From Kiloniella spongiae (GTDB lineage: Bacteria; Pseudomonadota; Alphaproteobacteria; Kiloniellales; Kiloniellaceae), in contig NZ_LAQL01000004.1 in NCBI RefSeq assembly GCF_001026905.1, positions 62,001-126,000 on the forward strand: a stretch of DNA of 64,000 nt. The letters are read 5' to 3'. Shown here piece after piece: positions 49,902 through 58,966 of the stretch. Every line of letters starts with the position of its first letter. Position 1 is the first letter of the stretch. Below the pieces are notes generated by a model. That model was not told the origin of the DNA. It searched no databases and was given only the letters and a program-made list of their open reading frames with translations. Both the position numbers and the translations under genes were made by a program.

Positions 49902-50630
49902 TTAATCAAATAACGCATCAATATCATCTTGCGTGATACCTTCGTTTTCAGCAGCTGGCCCGTTCATCAGTTGATCATCACCTTCACGGCCATCTTCAAC
50001 ACCAACAGGTAGATCCATAAATGCTTCGGCACCCCAAATATTAATCATGGAAACAATACGGTCTTCGATAAAACGAAGTGTATTGATGATTTTTGTCATT
50101 CGTTGGCCAGTAACATCCTGAAAGTTTGATGCCTCAAGAATTGTAATCACATGATTCGCAATTTTATCACAAGCCGTTTGCACATCAGAATCATCACTCA
50201 TTAATGCAGAAAGCTCGTTTACAGTCGCTTCAATTTTCTCATTCGCATCCAGAATATCATTTGTGGCCGTCTCTGTTGCCATAACAATAGCATCAAGTTC
50301 GTTGGTCGATTGCGCAAAAGGATCATCAACATCATCAGGATGTTTGATCTGAGCAATTTCTTTTTTAGTCTTGCCAATCATCCGAACCATTTGTGCAATT
50401 TCGACGCGTACATCTTCCGCATCGTTAAAGCTTTTTTCCGCATCCGTTTGTTGAGTAGATTGCTGCCGCACTGCGGCATTCGATTGCTTCAAGGCAACAA
50501 TTTCGGATCTAAGTTCATTAATGGATTCAAACAATTGCATGTTTGAAATACTGGCATTCGGTGACAATCCCCTACGAAGTCGAACTCCTCGTTCAGCAGC
50601 GTATTCTTTTCTTGGATCGTTATTACTCAT
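49902..50630 (-). CDS. CheZ-family chemotaxis phosphatase-like protein
   Basis: 242 residues, almost entirely helical. A long helical hairpin (about 30-190) contains ILEASNFQDVTGQRMTKIINTLRFIEDRI, the conserved CheZ segment with the catalytic glutamine in FQDVTGQR. The extreme C terminus ITQDDIDALFD matches the CheY-binding tail of CheZ-type proteins. CheZ dephosphorylates CheY-P. No other chemotaxis or flagellar gene is in the window. A good GGGAG ribosome site precedes the ATG. Confidence 0.88.
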   Translation of the reverse strand: MSNNDPRKEYAAERGVRLRRGLSPNASISNMQLFESINELRSEIVALKQSNAAVRQQSTQQTDAEKSFNDAEDVRVEIAQMVRMIGKTKKEIAQIKHPDDVDDPFAQSTNELDAIVMATETATNDILDANEKIEATVNELSALMSDDSDVQTACDKIANHVITILEASNFQDVTGQRMTKIINTLRFIEDRIVSMINIWGAEAFMDLPVGVEDGREGDDQLMNGPAAENEGITQDDIDALFD

Positions 50631-50760
50631 CTTTTACTCCCAAAAATCCCCCGTATTTGATGATGACGATACCTCAACATAATTAATGAAAATTGAATAT
50701 GTTGTTATTTTTGCGATTAAATTTCAGATAATTTTGACCAATTGAACAATTTTTTGTCCT

Positions 50761-50788
50761 TTGACATTAACGATTGGTTGAACATATT
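50761..50788 (+). promoter_or_regulatory. Probable promoter of the BMP/nucleoside operon
   Basis: A consensus -35 TTGACA (50761-50766) with a 16-nt spacer and a -10-like CATATT (50783-50788). Transcription would start close to 50795, which places the structured leader at the very 5' end of the message. Confidence 0.5.
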
Positions 50789-50792
50789 GGCG

Positions 50793-50844
50793 TTTTGCCT
50801 CACCATACGTACCCGAGTCCGATAGCAATCGGATCAAGGCAAAA
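50793..50844 (+). other. Structured leader RNA candidate upstream of the BMP binding-protein gene
   Basis: Outer stem TTTTGCCT (50793-50800) / AGGCAAAA (50837-50844), 8 bp exact. Inside it a second stem TCCGAT (50818-50823) / ATCGGA (50828-50833) with an AGCA loop, and a 17-nt unpaired stretch on the 5' side. It lies 39 nt before the ATG. It does not match the purine, glycine or guanidine riboswitch consensus that I know. Confidence 0.6.
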
Positions 50845-50883
50845 AAGATTTTTATAACTGATAGACAGGGATTGGGCTCTCAA

Positions 50884-51885
50884 ATGAAGAAGCTATTCCA
50901 GACGGCTGCTGCGTCAATTATTGCATTAACGGCTGCAACCTCACACGCCGAAGATATCAAACCAGCTGTTGTGTTTGATATGGGCGGTAAATTCGATAAA
51001 TCCTTCAACGAAGGCGTTTATAACGGTGTTGAGAAGTTCTCAAAAGAAACCGGCATCAAATATCGTGAATTTGAAGTAACAAATCCTTCGCAGCGCGAAC
51101 AGGCTATCCGTAAGATGGCACAACGTGGCGCCGACCCAATCGTAGGTGTTGGCTTTGCCCAGGGACCTGCCATTGAAAAAGTAGCAAAAGAATACCCTGA
51201 TATTCGCTTCACAATCATCGATTCTGTTGTTGATCTGCCAAATGTTCAGTCAATAGAGTTTAAGGAGCATGAAGGCTCATTCCTTGTTGGTGTTCTGGCC
51301 ACAATGGCTTCTAAGAGTAAAAAAGTTGGTTTCATTGGTGGTATGGATATTCCACTTATTCGTAAATTTGCTTGTGGCTTTGCCCAAGGCGCCAAATACG
51401 CAAATAGTTCTGCTGAAGTATTCAGCAACATGACAGGAACTACACCTTCTGCTTGGAATGATCCAAGTAAAGGAAGTGAACTTGCAAAAAGCCAGTTTGA
51501 TAAAGGTGCTGACGTTATCTTTGCTGCAGCTGGCGGCACAGGTATCGGCGTTTATCAGGCAGCTAAAGATGAAGGTAAATACGCCATTGGTGTGGATTCA
51601 AATCAAAACCACCTTCAGCCGGGCACAATGCTGACTTCGATGACCAAAGGTGTCGATGTCGCTGCATACAATGCATTCAAATCTGCAATGGATGGTACTT
51701 GGAAGCCCGGCAAACATGCTCTTGGTCTTGCTGAAAATGGTGTCGACTGGGCACTGGATGACAACAATAAATCCCTTATTACCGACGCAATGAAAGCCAA
51801 GGTAAAAGAAGCGCGTGAGGGTATTATTGCCGGTTCTATCTCTGTTCATGATTATAAAACAGATAATAGCTGTCCTGCTCTGTAA
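50884..51885 (+). CDS. BMP-family nucleoside ABC transporter, periplasmic binding protein
   Basis: 333 residues from the ATG at 50884 (MKKLFQTAAASIIALTAATSHA signal peptide, cleavage after SHA). Bmp/PnrA fold: KPAVVFDMGGKFDKSFNEGVYNGVEKF, GADPIVGVGFAQGPAIEKVAKEYPDI, VQSIEFKEHEGSFLVGVLATMASKSKKVGFIGGMDIPLIRKF, AAGGTGIGVYQAAKDEGKYAIGVDSNQNHLQPG. These proteins bind purine and other nucleosides. Here it heads an operon of nucleoside-degrading enzymes, which supports a nucleoside ligand. An upstream in-frame TTG at 50872 is less likely. Confidence 0.93.
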   Translation: MKKLFQTAAASIIALTAATSHAEDIKPAVVFDMGGKFDKSFNEGVYNGVEKFSKETGIKYREFEVTNPSQREQAIRKMAQRGADPIVGVGFAQGPAIEKVAKEYPDIRFTIIDSVVDLPNVQSIEFKEHEGSFLVGVLATMASKSKKVGFIGGMDIPLIRKFACGFAQGAKYANSSAEVFSNMTGTTPSAWNDPSKGSELAKSQFDKGADVIFAAAGGTGIGVYQAAKDEGKYAIGVDSNQNHLQPGTMLTSMTKGVDVAAYNAFKSAMDGTWKPGKHALGLAENGVDWALDDNNKSLITDAMKAKVKEAREGIIAGSISVHDYKTDNSCPAL

Positions 51886-51937
51886 TCGGATAAACGATCT
51901 GAAATCAGAATACTAAAATCGAGTACTAGGTTTTTCT

Positions 51938-53572
51938 ATGAGCGTAGAACGCATCAAGACCCAAGGGTCTGAGGCGGTGGGGGGGCAATCAGCCCCCCCA
52001 CCCGCTATTGAACTGAAAGCAATCAGTAAAAGCTTTGGCCCTGTAAAGGCGAACCAAAACGTAGATTTAAAAGTTCTTCCTGGAACTATTCACGGCATCA
52101 TTGGCGAAAATGGTGCCGGGAAATCAACGTTGATGAGCATCCTTTACGGATTTTACGAAGCAGATAGCGGCGAAATCCTTATTAATGGACAAAAGAAAAA
52201 AATCCACTCTTCACGAGATGCGATCTCCTTTGGCATTGGTATGGTTCATCAGCATTTTATGCTCGTAGAAACCTTTACTGTACTTGAAAACGTTATGTTG
52301 GGTGCCGAAGGTGCCCCTCTTTTAAACAAAAGCAGTCAATCTGCTCGGAAAGAACTTCTCAAGCTGTCGAAAGAATACAGCCTGGCAGTTGACCCCGATG
52401 CGATGACAGGTGATCTCCCTGTTGGTCTTCAGCAACGGGTAGAGATTCTTAAAGCCCTGTATCGCGGCGCTGAAATCCTCATTCTAGATGAGCCGACAGG
52501 TGTCCTGACACCACAAGAGACCGATCAGCTTTTCAAAATTCTGGATATACTGCGCAGTCGTGGTGTGAGTATCATCCTAATCACGCATAAACTTCAAGAA
52601 ATTATGGCAATTACAGACCGCGTCTCTGTTATGCGTGCCGGAACAATGGTCTCGGAACGGGAAACGTCAGAGACATCCAAAAACGAACTTGCCGAGTTGA
52701 TGGTTGGGCGAAAGGTTCTCTTGGAAGTCGATAAAACCGATGCTAATCCCGGCGAAATTCTGCTGGAAGCCAAAAACCTTTCCTATAAAGAAGATGGCGT
52801 TACCAAACTGGATAATGTTTCTCTTACCCTTCGTGCCGGCGAAATTGTCGGCATCGCCGGTGTTTCAGGAAATGGTCAAACCGAATTGCTCGCGGCATTA
52901 AGTGGCATTTGTCCCCTTCAGAGCGGTTCAATCGATATTGGATCTACACAGATCACCCCTAAAAATCACAAAAACCCGAAAGAGTTTCGAGAACTAAGTG
53001 TTGGGCACGTTCCAGAAGACAGACATCGCATGGGAATGGTGACTGCCTTTACAGCACAGGAAACCGCGATTATGGGGTTCCACGAAGATCCTGCCTATAA
53101 TGGTAAAATCCTGATGAACAACAAAGCGGTCCAGGAACATTGTACCCGCTTGATGCAGGACTATGATGTTCGCCCGGAAGATCCCAAACTAAAGTCAGCA
53201 AATTTCTCTGGTGGTAATCAACAAAAACTTGTTCTCGCCCGTGAAATGGACCGACGTCCCGAAGTTCTCCTCGTTGGGCAACCAACACGTGGAGTTGATA
53301 TTGGTGCTATTGAATTTATCCACAAAAATCTGATCGCCATGCGTGACGCAGGATCCGCTATTCTTGTGGTTTCGGTCGAACTTGAAGAGATTATGTCCCT
53401 GAGTGATCGTATTCTTGTCATGTTCGAAGGTCGCATTGTTGGTGAAGTCTCTGGTAAAGAAGCAGACGCACGCCAGCTCGGTCTTCTCATGGGGAATGCA
53501 GGCACACAGTCCACTGGCTCTGAGCAGCAAAACAACAATAACACGACACACTCAGAGGAGATCCCGGCATGA
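51938..53572 (+). CDS. Nucleoside ABC transporter ATP-binding protein (two-domain)
   Basis: 544 residues with two nucleotide-binding domains. The first is complete: GENGAGKST at 56-64, MVHQHFMLVETFTVLENVMLG, ILILDEPTGVLTPQE and LITHKLQEIMAITDRVSVM. The second (about 275-525) is degenerate as in the YufO/RfuB family: its P-loop is GVSGNGQTELLAALSG and Walker B is LLVGQPTRGVDIGA without the catalytic Glu. The first 22 residues are non-conserved and are encoded by a G/C palindrome. Stop overlaps the permease start by 4 nt. Confidence 0.94.
   Translation: MSVERIKTQGSEAVGGQSAPPPAIELKAISKSFGPVKANQNVDLKVLPGTIHGIIGENGAGKSTLMSILYGFYEADSGEILINGQKKKIHSSRDAISFGIGMVHQHFMLVETFTVLENVMLGAEGAPLLNKSSQSARKELLKLSKEYSLAVDPDAMTGDLPVGLQQRVEILKALYRGAEILILDEPTGVLTPQETDQLFKILDILRSRGVSIILITHKLQEIMAITDRVSVMRAGTMVSERETSETSKNELAELMVGRKVLLEVDKTDANPGEILLEAKNLSYKEDGVTKLDNVSLTLRAGEIVGIAGVSGNGQTELLAALSGICPLQSGSIDIGSTQITPKNHKNPKEFRELSVGHVPEDRHRMGMVTAFTAQETAIMGFHEDPAYNGKILMNNKAVQEHCTRLMQDYDVRPEDPKLKSANFSGGNQQKLVLAREMDRRPEVLLVGQPTRGVDIGAIEFIHKNLIAMRDAGSAILVVSVELEEIMSLSDRILVMFEGRIVGEVSGKEADARQLGLLMGNAGTQSTGSEQQNNNNTTHSEEIPA
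51976..52002 (+). repeat. 11-bp G/C inverted repeat in the 5' coding region of the BMP ATPase
   Basis: GGTGGGGGGGC (51976-51986) is the exact complement of GCCCCCCCACC (51992-52002) with a 5-nt loop AATCA. It lies 38 nt inside the ATPase gene and encodes the low-complexity GGQSAPPP part of its N terminus. There is no T run. It would form a very stable hairpin downstream of the abundant binding-protein gene. Confidence 0.85.
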
Positions 53573-54702
53573 GCAGTCCAAGTAAAGCGCTTCCCGCGTG
53601 GATTGACGTTGGTGTCATCCCCCTAATCAATATTTTACTCGCATTTTTTGTTTCCGGGATTGTTATTTTAATTATCGGTGAAGACCCAATAGAAGCAGTC
53701 AAAATCGTTGTTTATGGTGCTTTTGGTAATGACTATAATATTGGCTATACACTTCATTATACAACGAACTTCATTTTTACAGGGTTGGCTGTCGCCGTTG
53801 CTTTTCATGCGAGCCTTTTTAATATCGGTGGTGAAGGACAAGCTTACATAGGAGGCTTAGGTGTCGGGTTACTTTGCTTGGCGTTAGATCAATATGTTCC
53901 CTTTTGGATCATTCTACCTCTTGCAATTGCCGCTTCTGGTCTTTTTGGTGCAGCGTGGGCCTATGTTCCTGCTTATCTGCAAGCTTACAGAGGCAGCCAT
54001 ATTGTTATCACGACCATTATGTTTAACTTCATCGCGTTTAGTTTGATGAATTATATTTTGGTAAATGTTCTTATTGAACCAGGTCAAATGTCCCCAGAAA
54101 GCCGTGATTTTCTTACATCTGCTCAAATGCCAACAATGCAAGAAGCAGTTGGATGGTTTGGAATAGAGATTGAAAAATCCCCCCTTAATCTTTCAATACT
54201 TCTTGCACTATTTAGCTGCACTTTTGTTTGGCTGTTTATCTGGCACACACGCTGGGGCTATGCCATTCGGATGTTTGGATTTAATGAAAACGCCGCAAAC
54301 TATAGCGGAATAAACACACAACGTTTAGTGGTTGGCACTATGTGTCTTTCAGGTGTTTTAGCTGGTTTTGTTGGTATCAACGAAATTATGGGAAACCACA
54401 ATAGGGTAATGCTTGATTTTGTCGCAGGCGCAGGTTTCACAGGTATTGCCGTTGCCCTGATGGGACGTAATCATCCCGTTGGAATTATTATTGCCAGCCT
54501 CTTGTTCGGCACCCTTTATCAAGGTGGAGCAGAACTATCCTTTGAAATACCAACCATACAAGGAGAAATGGTTAAGGCTATTCAGGGTCTCGTTATTCTT
54601 TTCTGTGGCGCACTGGCCTATATGAGCAGACCGACAATTGAACGTATTTTTACGGCTATTGTTGAAAGCAACGGTACAGCCAAGGAGCAGACCAATGGAT
54701 GA
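53569..54702 (+). CDS. Nucleoside ABC transporter permease (YufP-like)
   Basis: 377 residues with about ten helices, BPD_transp_2 family. It contains LFNIGGEGQAYIGGLGVG (the FNIGxEGQ motif), YLQAYRGSHIVITTIMFNFIAFSLMNYIL, GYAIRMFGFNENAANYSGI, and GAGFTGIAVALMGRNHPVGIIIASLLFG. This is the first of two permeases in the BMP-type nucleoside importer. Coupled by ATGA to the ATPase gene and overlapping the next permease by 8 nt. Confidence 0.93.
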   Translation: MSSPSKALPAWIDVGVIPLINILLAFFVSGIVILIIGEDPIEAVKIVVYGAFGNDYNIGYTLHYTTNFIFTGLAVAVAFHASLFNIGGEGQAYIGGLGVGLLCLALDQYVPFWIILPLAIAASGLFGAAWAYVPAYLQAYRGSHIVITTIMFNFIAFSLMNYILVNVLIEPGQMSPESRDFLTSAQMPTMQEAVGWFGIEIEKSPLNLSILLALFSCTFVWLFIWHTRWGYAIRMFGFNENAANYSGINTQRLVVGTMCLSGVLAGFVGINEIMGNHNRVMLDFVAGAGFTGIAVALMGRNHPVGIIIASLLFGTLYQGGAELSFEIPTIQGEMVKAIQGLVILFCGALAYMSRPTIERIFTAIVESNGTAKEQTNG

Positions 54703-55669
54703 TTTGTTCCTACTACTTCTATCTACGCTCGATTCAACCCTGCGTGTATCTGCACCGCTGGTGCTATGTGCGATGGCCGGCATTTTTTCTGAACGATCCG
54801 GAATTATCGACATCAGTTTAGAAGGCAAACTTCTTGCCGCTGCTTTCGCCGCCGCCGCTGTCGCTGCGGTCAGTGGATCTGCATTTGTTGGTTTAGGCGC
54901 GGCCATAGTGACCTCTGTCCTCATGGCGCTTCTACATGGCTTCGCCTGTATTACCCACCGTGGAAATCAGGTTGTCAGTGGGCTTGCGATCAATATCCTT
55001 GCTTCAGGACTTACTGTTACTCTTGGCGGCGCATGGTTCCACAAAGGTGGCCAGACACCAACGCTTAGTGGTGATGCGCGCTTCTCGCCAATATCCTTGC
55101 CTGGATCAGATTTCCTTGCTGAAATTCCATTTCTAGGCACCATATATGTTGAATTAATTAGCGGTCATAATTTGCTGGTTTATATTGCATTTCTGGCTGT
55201 TCCTATTACGTGGTGGGTACTCTACAAAACCCGCTTTGGGCTACGTCTGCGAGCAGTTGGGGAAAACCCGCAAGCTGTTGATACAGCCGGTATTTCAGTT
55301 ACCTTCCTAAGATATCGTTCTGTTATTATTGCCGGCATTCTTTGTGGTATCGCCGGGGCATATTTGTCCACAGGGCAAAATGCAGCATTCGGCAAAGAAA
55401 TGTCTGCCGGGCAAGGCTACATTGCTCTTGCTGCGATGATTTTTGGTAAATGGAAACCCGTGCCGGGTCTGCTCGCCTGTATGCTTTTTGGTTTCCTAGA
55501 TGCAATGGCGGTTAGATTACAGGGCGTTGCACTACCAGGCATTGGTGAGATACCTGTTCAGTTTATGCAGGCATTGCCATACGTTCTGACTGTTATCCTG
55601 CTGGCTGGTTTTATCGGTAAAGCTATTGCGCCGAAAGCAATTGGGCGCCCTTATGTGAAGGAGCGCTAA
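54695..55669 (+). CDS. Nucleoside ABC transporter permease (YufQ-like)
   Basis: 324 residues from the ATG at 54695 (MDDLFLLLLSTLDSTLRVSAPLVL). Second BPD_transp_2 permease: AGIFSERSGIIDISLEGKLLAAAFAAAAVAAVSG, THRGNQVVSGLAINILASGLTVTLGGAWF, RLRAVGENPQAVDTAGISVTFLRY and MSAGQGYIALAAMIFGKWKP. An upstream in-frame Met codon at 54638 lies inside the previous gene and is disfavoured. cdd follows after one base. Confidence 0.94.
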   Translation: MDDLFLLLLSTLDSTLRVSAPLVLCAMAGIFSERSGIIDISLEGKLLAAAFAAAAVAAVSGSAFVGLGAAIVTSVLMALLHGFACITHRGNQVVSGLAINILASGLTVTLGGAWFHKGGQTPTLSGDARFSPISLPGSDFLAEIPFLGTIYVELISGHNLLVYIAFLAVPITWWVLYKTRFGLRLRAVGENPQAVDTAGISVTFLRYRSVIIAGILCGIAGAYLSTGQNAAFGKEMSAGQGYIALAAMIFGKWKPVPGLLACMLFGFLDAMAVRLQGVALPGIGEIPVQFMQALPYVLTVILLAGFIGKAIAPKAIGRPYVKER

Positions 55670-55670
55670 G

Positions 55671-56093
55671 ATGGAACGATCAGAAATTCTGGCTCAACTG
55701 CGAGAAAACATGTCACGGGCATATGCCCCCTACTCGAATTTTCATGTTGGATCTGTTATAAGATCAACTGACGGACAGTATTATAATGGGTGTAATGTCG
55801 AAAATGCTGCCTATCCGTTAGGTGTATGTGCCGAAGGTGGCGCAATCTCGGCCATGATACAAAACGGTAGCCGGGAAATTGCTGAAATCTATGTCATGGG
55901 TGATGGCGAGGCACTTGTTACGCCCTGTGGCGGATGCCGGCAAAAAATTCGTGAGTTTGCAAATGCAAATACACAAATTCACGTCTGTGGTCCCGAGGGA
56001 CTGCGGAAAACCTTTACAATTGAAGATCTTCTTCCCCTTTCATTTGGACCTGATAATCTGAATAATGACGAACCCAAATCAATCCTCGAATGA
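55671..56093 (+). CDS. cdd: Cytidine deaminase
   Basis: 140 residues, the small tetrameric type. It deaminates cytidine and deoxycytidine to uridines. SRAYAPYSNFHVGSVI, GCNVENAAYPLGVCAEGGAI with the zinc cysteine and proton-shuttling glutamate (CAE), and TPCGGCRQKIREF with two further zinc cysteines. CAEGG replaces the common CAERT. AAGGAG lies before the ATG. The last 29 nt overlap the punA start region. Confidence 0.96.
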   Translation: MERSEILAQLRENMSRAYAPYSNFHVGSVIRSTDGQYYNGCNVENAAYPLGVCAEGGAISAMIQNGSREIAEIYVMGDGEALVTPCGGCRQKIREFANANTQIHVCGPEGLRKTFTIEDLLPLSFGPDNLNNDEPKSILE

Positions 56094-56883
56094 TGCTTTA
56101 GACGTTATTCGGGGCCGCCTTAATGGCGTTATCCCAGAAGTAGCTATCATCCTCGGGTCAGGACTTGGCCCCCTTGTTGAAGCTGTAGAAGACCCAACGA
56201 CAATTTCATTTACCGATCTCCCCGGCTTTCCGCGCCCCTCTGTAGAAGGACATGCCGGGTCTTTGATCCTTGGGCAAATTAACGGAACAGAAGTCCTCAT
56301 TTTACAAGGCAGAAGCCATTATTATGAAAATGGTGACGCCACTGGCATGCTAACGGCAATTGAAACCATAAAAGATGTCGGCTGCAAGCAACTGATCCTG
56401 ACCAATGCCGCTGGCAGCCTGTGCGATGAAGCTGGCCCCGGCAGCCTGATGCTGATTACAGATCATATCAATTATTCCGGTATGTCGCCGTTGATTGGCG
56501 CCCGTGGTAATGATCGTTTTGTTGATCTAACTAATGCTTACGACCCTGCGATACGACAAACCTTAAAAAATATTGCTGATAAAAATGACATTCAGCTGCA
56601 TGAAGGTGTTTATATGTGGTTCTCAGGGCCAAACTTTGAAACACCTGCAGAGATAAGAGCAGCAAAAATCCTCGGCGCTGATGCGGTTGGCATGTCCACT
56701 GTACCCGAAGTCATTCTGGCAAGACGCGCAGGTATTCCAACTGCAGCGATGTCCATCATTACAAACTACGGTGCAGGCATGAGCGATACTGTCCTCAGCC
56801 ATGAGCAGACCATGAAAAGTGCTAAAACTGCCGCAGAAAATTTAATTAAATTGGTAAGTAATTACCTGAAGAGTTTAGGGTAA
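56065..56883 (+). CDS. punA: Purine nucleoside phosphorylase (trimeric, PNP-I type)
   Basis: 272 residues. VAIILGSGLGPLVEAVED, PGFPRPSVEGHAGSLILGQINGTEVLILQGRSHYYENG, LILTNAAGSL, MWFSGPNFETPAEIRAAKILGADAVGMSTVPEVILARRAGIP and MSIITNYGAGMSD. The glutamate in GPNFET and asparagine in ITNYGAG are those that select 6-oxopurines (inosine, guanosine) in trimeric enzymes. So adenosine would first need Add, which is encoded downstream. The start lies inside cdd (29-nt overlap) with only a weak ribosome site. Confidence 0.94.
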   Translation: MTNPNQSSNDALDVIRGRLNGVIPEVAIILGSGLGPLVEAVEDPTTISFTDLPGFPRPSVEGHAGSLILGQINGTEVLILQGRSHYYENGDATGMLTAIETIKDVGCKQLILTNAAGSLCDEAGPGSLMLITDHINYSGMSPLIGARGNDRFVDLTNAYDPAIRQTLKNIADKNDIQLHEGVYMWFSGPNFETPAEIRAAKILGADAVGMSTVPEVILARRAGIPTAAMSIITNYGAGMSDTVLSHEQTMKSAKTAAENLIKLVSNYLKSLG

Positions 56884-56887
56884 AAAC

Positions 56888-57643
56888 ATGACAGATAACG
56901 TAAAACTAGCTTTAAGCCTATTGGATCTCACAAGCCTTTCTGCTGATGACACAAACGAAAGTATCAAAGCTCTCTGCTCGAAAGCAGTAACGCCCTTTAC
57001 CTCAGTCGCTGCCGTCTGTGTGTATCCCCCTTTCCTCTCTGTCTGCCAGGATGAGTTAAAAGGACAAGATGTCAACTTTGCTGCCGTTGCCAATTTCCCT
57101 TCGGGTGATGAAGGGTTGGAGGCAGCAATTGCACAGACAAAAAACATCATCGCTCTTGGCGGTAACGAAGTTGATCTTGTTATCCCTTACAAAGAGTGGA
57201 TTGCCGGAAATAAAAAATCTGCACCAGATATGATTCGTGCATGCAAAGACATTTGCGGTGACAAGGTAGCACTCAAAGTCATCCTTGAAAGTGGTGCGTT
57301 TGAGGATATGGCCAGCCTTTATGAACTTAGCCTTGCAGCGATAAATGCCGGGGCTAATTTTATTAAAACCTCCACAGGTAAAACAGACGTGTCAGCTACT
57401 CTTGAAGCTGCTGAAACGATGCTTAAAGCCATTAAAGACAGTGGTCAAAACTGTGGTTTCAAAGCCTCTGGTGGTATTCGAACCCATGCGCAAGCTGTTG
57501 AATACATGGAACTTGCTCAAAATATCATGGGTGAAAGCTGGGTCTGTGCTGATAATTTCAGATTTGGCGCCAGTGGTCTTTTGAATGACCTTTTAAGCGT
57601 TTTGGGTCAAACAACTGATTCTGAACAAAAAAGCACCTACTAA
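56888..57643 (+). CDS. deoC: Deoxyribose-phosphate aldolase
   Basis: 251 residues of class I aldolase. It splits deoxyribose-5-phosphate into glyceraldehyde-3-phosphate and acetaldehyde. The Schiff-base lysine is K160 in ANFIKTSTGKTDVSATLEA; FKASGGIRTHAQAVEYM, VDLVIPYKEWIAG and LKVILESGAF complete the barrel. It starts 4 nt after punA and its stop overlaps the deoA start by one base. Confidence 0.96.
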   Translation: MTDNVKLALSLLDLTSLSADDTNESIKALCSKAVTPFTSVAAVCVYPPFLSVCQDELKGQDVNFAAVANFPSGDEGLEAAIAQTKNIIALGGNEVDLVIPYKEWIAGNKKSAPDMIRACKDICGDKVALKVILESGAFEDMASLYELSLAAINAGANFIKTSTGKTDVSATLEAAETMLKAIKDSGQNCGFKASGGIRTHAQAVEYMELAQNIMGESWVCADNFRFGASGLLNDLLSVLGQTTDSEQKSTY

Positions 57644-58965
57644 TGTTTCTTCCCCAAGAAGTAATCCGAAAAAAACGTGAGGGGCAAGAACTTAGTAATG
57701 ATGAGATCGCTTACTTTGTCAAAGGGATTACATCCGGTGAGATGAGCGACAGCCAAATCGCCGCCTTGGCAATGGCTGTGTTCTTTCAGGGGATGAGTAA
57801 TGCTGAAACCGTCAGCTTAACCCAGTCTATGACAAACTCGGGGGACACCATCGGCTGGTCTGAATTGCGAGACTTGGGTCCTGTATTGGATAAACATTCA
57901 ACAGGCGGTGTTGGTGATAAGCTAAGTTTGATGATTGCCCCAATCATTTCTGCTTGCGGAGGTTATGTCCCTATGATCTCAGGTCGAGGTCTGGGGCATA
58001 CTGGCGGTACACTGGATAAACTGGATGCTATCCCCGGGTACCAAACATCGATTGACATTGATCGTTTAAAATCCGTCACAAAAGCTGTGGGCTGTGCCAT
58101 TGTTGGACAAACAGGTGATTTAGCCCCAGCGGATAAACGGTTTTATGCCATCAGGGACATTACAGCGACGGTCGAAGCCATCCCTTTGATCACTGCATCA
58201 ATCCTGTCCAAGAAGCTATCGGCTGGTTTGGATCGTTTGGTGATGGATATCAAGGTTGGTAGTGGTGCTTTTTCCAACACCTTGGCCATGGCCGAAGAGT
58301 TAGCGGCAACCATTGTCAACGTTGCCAATGGTGCTGGCTTACCCACCCGGGCTCTTATCACCGATATGGACCAGGTACTCGGTTCATCAGCAGGGAATGC
58401 CTTGGAAGTAAGAGAAGCCTGGTCCTATCTCTCAGGCGAAAAGAAAGAAGTGCGAACAGACGCTATAACCACGTCCTTGTGCGCCGAACTTCTAATTCTG
58501 GGCGGCTTGGCAAAAACACATGACGACGCCCAGAATAAAATCATGACTGTTCTATCCAATGGTAAAGCTTTGGAACAATTTCAGAAGATGATTTCAGGTC
58601 TGGGTGGTCCAACAGATTTTTGTGACAAGCCGGACAGCTATCTGAAATTAGCCAAATACTGTGAAGATATCTATCTGGATACATCAGGATATCTGTCAGC
58701 TATGGATACCCGCGAAATCGGCATGGCTGTTGTCGCGCTTGGTGGCGGACGCTCCAAACCCGGTCAGGAAATTGACCATTCTGTCGGCTTTGATCGCATT
58801 GTTCCACTGGGAACTCGAGTTGATTCAAACCATCCCGTTGCACGTATTCATGCGAACTCCAGAGATCAGTTAGCAAAGGCAAAAACTCAATACCTGAATG
58901 GATTGACTGTGGCAGATAACGCCCCATGCCAACACTCCCCCATCTTAAAGTCGATAGCGAATTAA
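57643..58965 (+). CDS. deoA: Thymidine phosphorylase
   Basis: 440 residues. Phosphorolysis of thymidine and deoxyuridine. Signature region [52 protein letters not shown], and [34 protein letters not shown]. Length and motifs fit the E. coli DeoA form rather than bacilli Pdp. Start TAATG with the deoC stop. One base separates its stop from deoB. Confidence 0.96.
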   Translation: MFLPQEVIRKKREGQELSNDEIAYFVKGITSGEMSDSQIAALAMAVFFQGMSNAETVSLTQSMTNSGDTIGWSELRDLGPVLDKHSTGGVGDKLSLMIAPIISACGGYVPMISGRGLGHTGGTLDKLDAIPGYQTSIDIDRLKSVTKAVGCAIVGQTGDLAPADKRFYAIRDITATVEAIPLITASILSKKLSAGLDRLVMDIKVGSGAFSNTLAMAEELAATIVNVANGAGLPTRALITDMDQVLGSSAGNALEVREAWSYLSGEKKEVRTDAITTSLCAELLILGGLAKTHDDAQNKIMTVLSNGKALEQFQKMISGLGGPTDFCDKPDSYLKLAKYCEDIYLDTSGYLSAMDTREIGMAVVALGGGRSKPGQEIDHSVGFDRIVPLGTRVDSNHPVARIHANSRDQLAKAKTQYLNGLTVADNAPCQHSPILKSIAN

Positions 58966-58966
58966 A

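Noticed and set aside
50761-50883. Purine riboswitch before the BMP operon
   Set aside because: The three-way junction core of purine riboswitches is not present; only a two-stem structure is seen.
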